Assembly: GCA_903920405.1 (NCBI GenBank)
Contig: CAIXMC010000385.1
Coordinates: 1 to 9,206, forward strand
Direction: 5' to 3'
Length of the DNA: 9,206 nucleotides
Source of the DNA: an uncultured beta proteobacterium
Lineage (GTDB): Bacteria; Pseudomonadota; Gammaproteobacteria; Burkholderiales; Burkholderiaceae_C
Numbering within the stretch: the stretch's first letter is position 1; the number at the start of each line of letters is the position of its first letter. Of this stretch, positions 7,408 through 9,206 are shown piece after piece. The notes beneath the pieces were generated by a model. That model was not told the DNA's origin and did no database searches. It worked only from the letters and a program-made list of their open reading frames with translations. The translations under genes were made by a program, and so were the position numbers.

Positions 7408-8139
7408 TCAGCATTTGATGCCGACATGCAAAGCAACCAAGCCACACATCATGTTATGGTAATCGACATGACCAAAGCCACTGGTATTCATCATGGCCTT
7501 CAGTGTTTCCTGGTCAGGATGCATGCGAATGGATTCGGCCAGATACCGATAACTGTCGGCATCGCCTGCAACCCACTGCCCTAATTTGGGCAATACCTTG
7601 AACGAATACCAATCATAAACTGTCTCCAATGGCCCAGCGACCCTGGAAAACTCCAGCAGCAACAATTTGCCACCGGGTTTAAGAACCCGATGCATTTCAG
7701 CCAATGCCGCGTCTTTGTGCGTCATGTTGCGCAAACCAAAGGCCACACTGACCAAATTGAAATGATTGTCAGCAAAGGGCAGTTTTTCGGCATCACACAC
7801 CAAAGTTGGCAATAAAAAACCAGCGTCTATCAGGCGATTTCTGCCAATGCCAAGCATGGCTTCATTGATGTCAGTATGCACCACTTGCCCGCCCCTGCCT
7901 GTTTTTTTGGCAAAGGCGAGAGCCATGTCACCGGTACCCCCGGCAATGTCAAGTACTTGATCGCCTTCATGAACTTGGGCCAACATCACTGCATACGCTT
8001 TCCAAAAACGATGCAGTCCCAAAGACATTAAATCGTTCATAACATCATATTGGGGTGCTACCGAGTCGAAAACGCCTTTGACATGCCTGGATTTGTCAGC
8101 TTCATCAACGCTCTTGAATCCAAAGTGTGTAGTGCTCAT
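7408..8139 (-). CDS. ubiE: Ubiquinone/menaquinone biosynthesis C-methyltransferase UbiE
   Basis: UbiE is a SAM-dependent methyltransferase that C-methylates 2-polyprenyl-6-methoxy-1,4-benzoquinol in ubiquinone synthesis, and demethylmenaquinol where menaquinone is made. The 243-residue product matches the family length. The N-terminal family motif is [20 protein letters not shown] (23-42). SAM-binding motif I is [10 protein letters not shown] (62-71), motif II begins [11 protein letters not shown] (86-96), and CDAEKLPF (115-122) supplies the next conserved acid. The family signature AFGLRNM (133-139), [15 protein letters not shown] (151-165), YSFKVLP (178-184) and [15 protein letters not shown] (196-210) follow. 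The end ALHVGIKC is typical. The start codon overlaps the purC stop (ATGA), and no well-placed ribosome-binding site precedes it, so translational coupling to purC is likely. The Tim44-like gene follows after 33 bases. Confidence 0.97.
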   Translation of the reverse strand: MSTTHFGFKSVDEADKSRHVKGVFDSVAPQYDVMNDLMSLGLHRFWKAYAVMLAQVHEGDQVLDIAGGTGDMALAFAKKTGRGGQVVHTDINEAMLGIGRNRLIDAGFLLPTLVCDAEKLPFADNHFNLVSVAFGLRNMTHKDAALAEMHRVLKPGGKLLLLEFSRVAGPLETVYDWYSFKVLPKLGQWVAGDADSYRYLAESIRMHPDQETLKAMMNTSGFGHVDYHNMMCGLVALHVGIKC

Positions 8140-9056
8140 CCTGTTAAGCGTGCAAGCGCCTGCCTGTATTTGTCAGTCGTTTTTTCAATTACGTCAAGTG
8201 GAATATGTGGCGGAGGCGGAGTTTTGTTCCAGGGTTTGCCGTTGACTTGCGCAGTTTCCAGCCAGTCGCGCAAAAATTGCTTGTCAAAACCAGGAGGGTT
8301 AGACCCGGGTACATAGTTCTCGGCAGGCCAGTAGCGCGATGAATCTGGTGTCAATACCTCGTCCATCAACACCAGGTGACGATTTTTATCCAGGCCAAAC
8401 TCAAACTTTGTATCAGCAATGATGATGCCTTTTGCAAGGGCGATTGCGCTGGCAGCTTTATACAGTGCAAGACTGATATCGCGAATGCGAGTAGCTATAT
8501 CAGCGCCCAGCAATTCCACTGTTTTTTCAAAGGAAATGTTCTGATCATGCTCGCCCATTTGCGCTTTGGAAGACGGTGTGTAGATGGGGTCTGGTAGTTT
8601 GTCGGCATTTTGCAGGCCATTGGGCAGCGGCACGCCGCACACACTTTGAGTGGCCTGGTATTCCTTCCAGCCACTGCCTGCCAAGTAGCCACGCACCACA
8701 GCCTCGACTGGTATGGGTTGCAGACGCTTGACCAACATGGATCTACCCACCACCTGCGACAACTCATCTGGGGTGACGACTGTCTCTGGTGCATCACCCG
8801 TCAAGTGAATAGGGCAGATGTTCAGACCTTTGGGGCCAAGTTGGTCAAACCAGAACAGTGCCATTTGTGTCAGCAGCGCTCCTTTGCCAGGAATAGGCTG
8901 ATCCATGATGACATCAAACGCACTGATGCGGTCACTAGCGACCATCAAAAGACGGTCATTGCCAACAGCATAGTTATCGCGCACTTTGCCACGCGCCAAT
9001 AAGGGCAGCGATGTGATACTGGAGGTGTGAATAATAAAGGGAGGTGAAGGGGTCAT
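8136..9056 (-). CDS. purC: Phosphoribosylaminoimidazole-succinocarboxamide synthase (SAICAR synthetase)
   Basis: PurC couples CAIR and aspartate using ATP to form SAICAR in de novo purine synthesis. The 306-residue length fits the longer class with a C-terminal extension found in Burkholderiales. Visible motifs are [10 protein letters not shown] (20-29, nucleotide site), [12 protein letters not shown] (40-51), [11 protein letters not shown] (54-64), [13 protein letters not shown] (118-130), [11 protein letters not shown] (169-179), [11 protein letters not shown] (213-223), [15 protein letters not shown] (230-244) and [17 protein letters not shown] (251-267). All key segments are present. The ATG at 9054-9056 is the only reasonable start. 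It lies 16 bases from the edge of the inverted-repeat arm, and no Shine-Dalgarno sequence is visible, so the native promoter and leader may have been displaced. purC overlaps ubiE by four bases and probably leads the purC-ubiE-Tim44 operon. The usual neighbours purE and purK are not in the window. Confidence 0.97.
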   Translation of the reverse strand: MTPSPPFIIHTSSITSLPLLARGKVRDNYAVGNDRLLMVASDRISAFDVIMDQPIPGKGALLTQMALFWFDQLGPKGLNICPIHLTGDAPETVVTPDELSQVVGRSMLVKRLQPIPVEAVVRGYLAGSGWKEYQATQSVCGVPLPNGLQNADKLPDPIYTPSSKAQMGEHDQNISFEKTVELLGADIATRIRDISLALYKAASAIALAKGIIIADTKFEFGLDKNRHLVLMDEVLTPDSSRYWPAENYVPGSNPPGFDKQFLRDWLETAQVNGKPWNKTPPPPHIPLDVIEKTTDKYRQALARLTG

Positions 9057-9069
9057 TGTTGTTACTTGG

Positions 9070-9206
9070 CTAGGCTTCCCACTTAAGGCGGGACAAATGC
9101 AATATCAATGGGTTACGTTTGATTCGCTCACGTGGTTTTCTTGGCAGGGGAAGCTCACACATTTGGCTGATTAGCCGTAACAAGCGCAGGCATCTGATTT
9201 CATCTC
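9070..9206 (-). CDS. Partial reading frame shared with the left end, possibly a transposase 3' fragment
   Basis: The minus-strand frame enters from beyond the window and runs 44 codons to a TAG at 9070-9072. Its last 35 residues ([10 protein letters not shown] to RLKWEA) are identical to the first 35 residues of the plus-strand partial gene at the other end. The preceding nine (DEIRCLRLL) show that the frame continues outward. The stop is created directly at the repeat boundary (GCC then TAG), so this copy lacks the 18-residue tail of the other copy. It points toward purC, and transcription from it could enter purC. It is either a truncated copy or a mobile-element end whose gene takes its stop codon from flanking DNA. 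Product not identified. Confidence 0.45.
   Translation of the reverse strand, partial: DEIRCLRLLRLISQMCELPLPRKPRERIKRNPLILHLSRLKWEA
9073..9178. repeat. Right arm of the long inverted repeat
   Basis: This is the exact reverse complement of 1-106. The inner edge begins GGCTTCCCACTTAAGGCGGG, only 16 bases upstream of the purC start codon. Whether identity extends past 9178 cannot be tested because the left partner runs off the window. Confidence 0.97.

Noticed and set aside
1..9206. CRISPR array, tRNA or rRNA genes, toxin-antitoxin or defence genes
   Set aside because: I saw no regularly spaced direct repeats, no tRNA-like cloverleaf and no rRNA sequence, and all confident genes are housekeeping or regulatory.

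Overview
The window looks like chromosomal DNA of a betaproteobacterium, most likely order Burkholderiales and probably family Comamonadaceae. The evidence is the Fis, UbiE, PurC, GlnE and Tim44-like proteins, which read as Burkholderiales-type versions. A short intergenic repeat at about 3789-3848 also resembles one I associate from memory with Rhodoferax/Polaromonas/Acidovorax-type genomes. Base composition is moderate, clearly less GC-rich than most of that family. This placement comes from recognition of the sequences, not from a search.

All seven confident genes lie on the minus strand. In their order of transcription (right to left in the window) they are: purC (SAICAR synthetase, 8136-9056), ubiE (ubiquinone/menaquinone C-methyltransferase, 7408-8139), a secreted or membrane-anchored Tim44-like protein (6415-7374), a 642-base spacer, fis (5530-5772), purH (3900-5510), a 247-base spacer, glnE (968-3652), a 259-base spacer, and mscL (277-708). 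purC and ubiE overlap by 4 bases (ATGA) and the Tim44 gene follows ubiE after 33 bases, so these three probably form one operon. fis and purH are 19 bases apart and probably form another. Two purine-synthesis genes (purC and purH) lie in separate transcription units. The remaining genes serve quinone synthesis, nitrogen control, nucleoid and transcription control, and osmotic safety.

The non-coding parts are more unusual. A perfect inverted repeat of at least 106 bases sits at the two extreme ends (1-106 and 9073-9178). Both arms encode the same C-terminal protein segment pointing inward; this is probably the end of a multicopy gene such as a transposase. The right arm stops only 16 bases before the purC start codon. 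The 5773-6414 spacer contains a 168-base, nearly perfectly centred palindrome (5952-6119) with 25-base identical ends. It looks like a miniature mobile element and is followed by what may be decayed coding sequence.

Nearly every gene lacks its usual Burkholderiales partner: fis lacks dusB, purH lacks ruvC, Tim44 lacks ubiJ/ubiB, and purC lacks purE/purK. Together with the repeats this suggests a rearranged genome carrying many repeated elements. I did not find an undescribed multi-gene system. The best leads are the repeat structures and the broken gene neighbourhoods.
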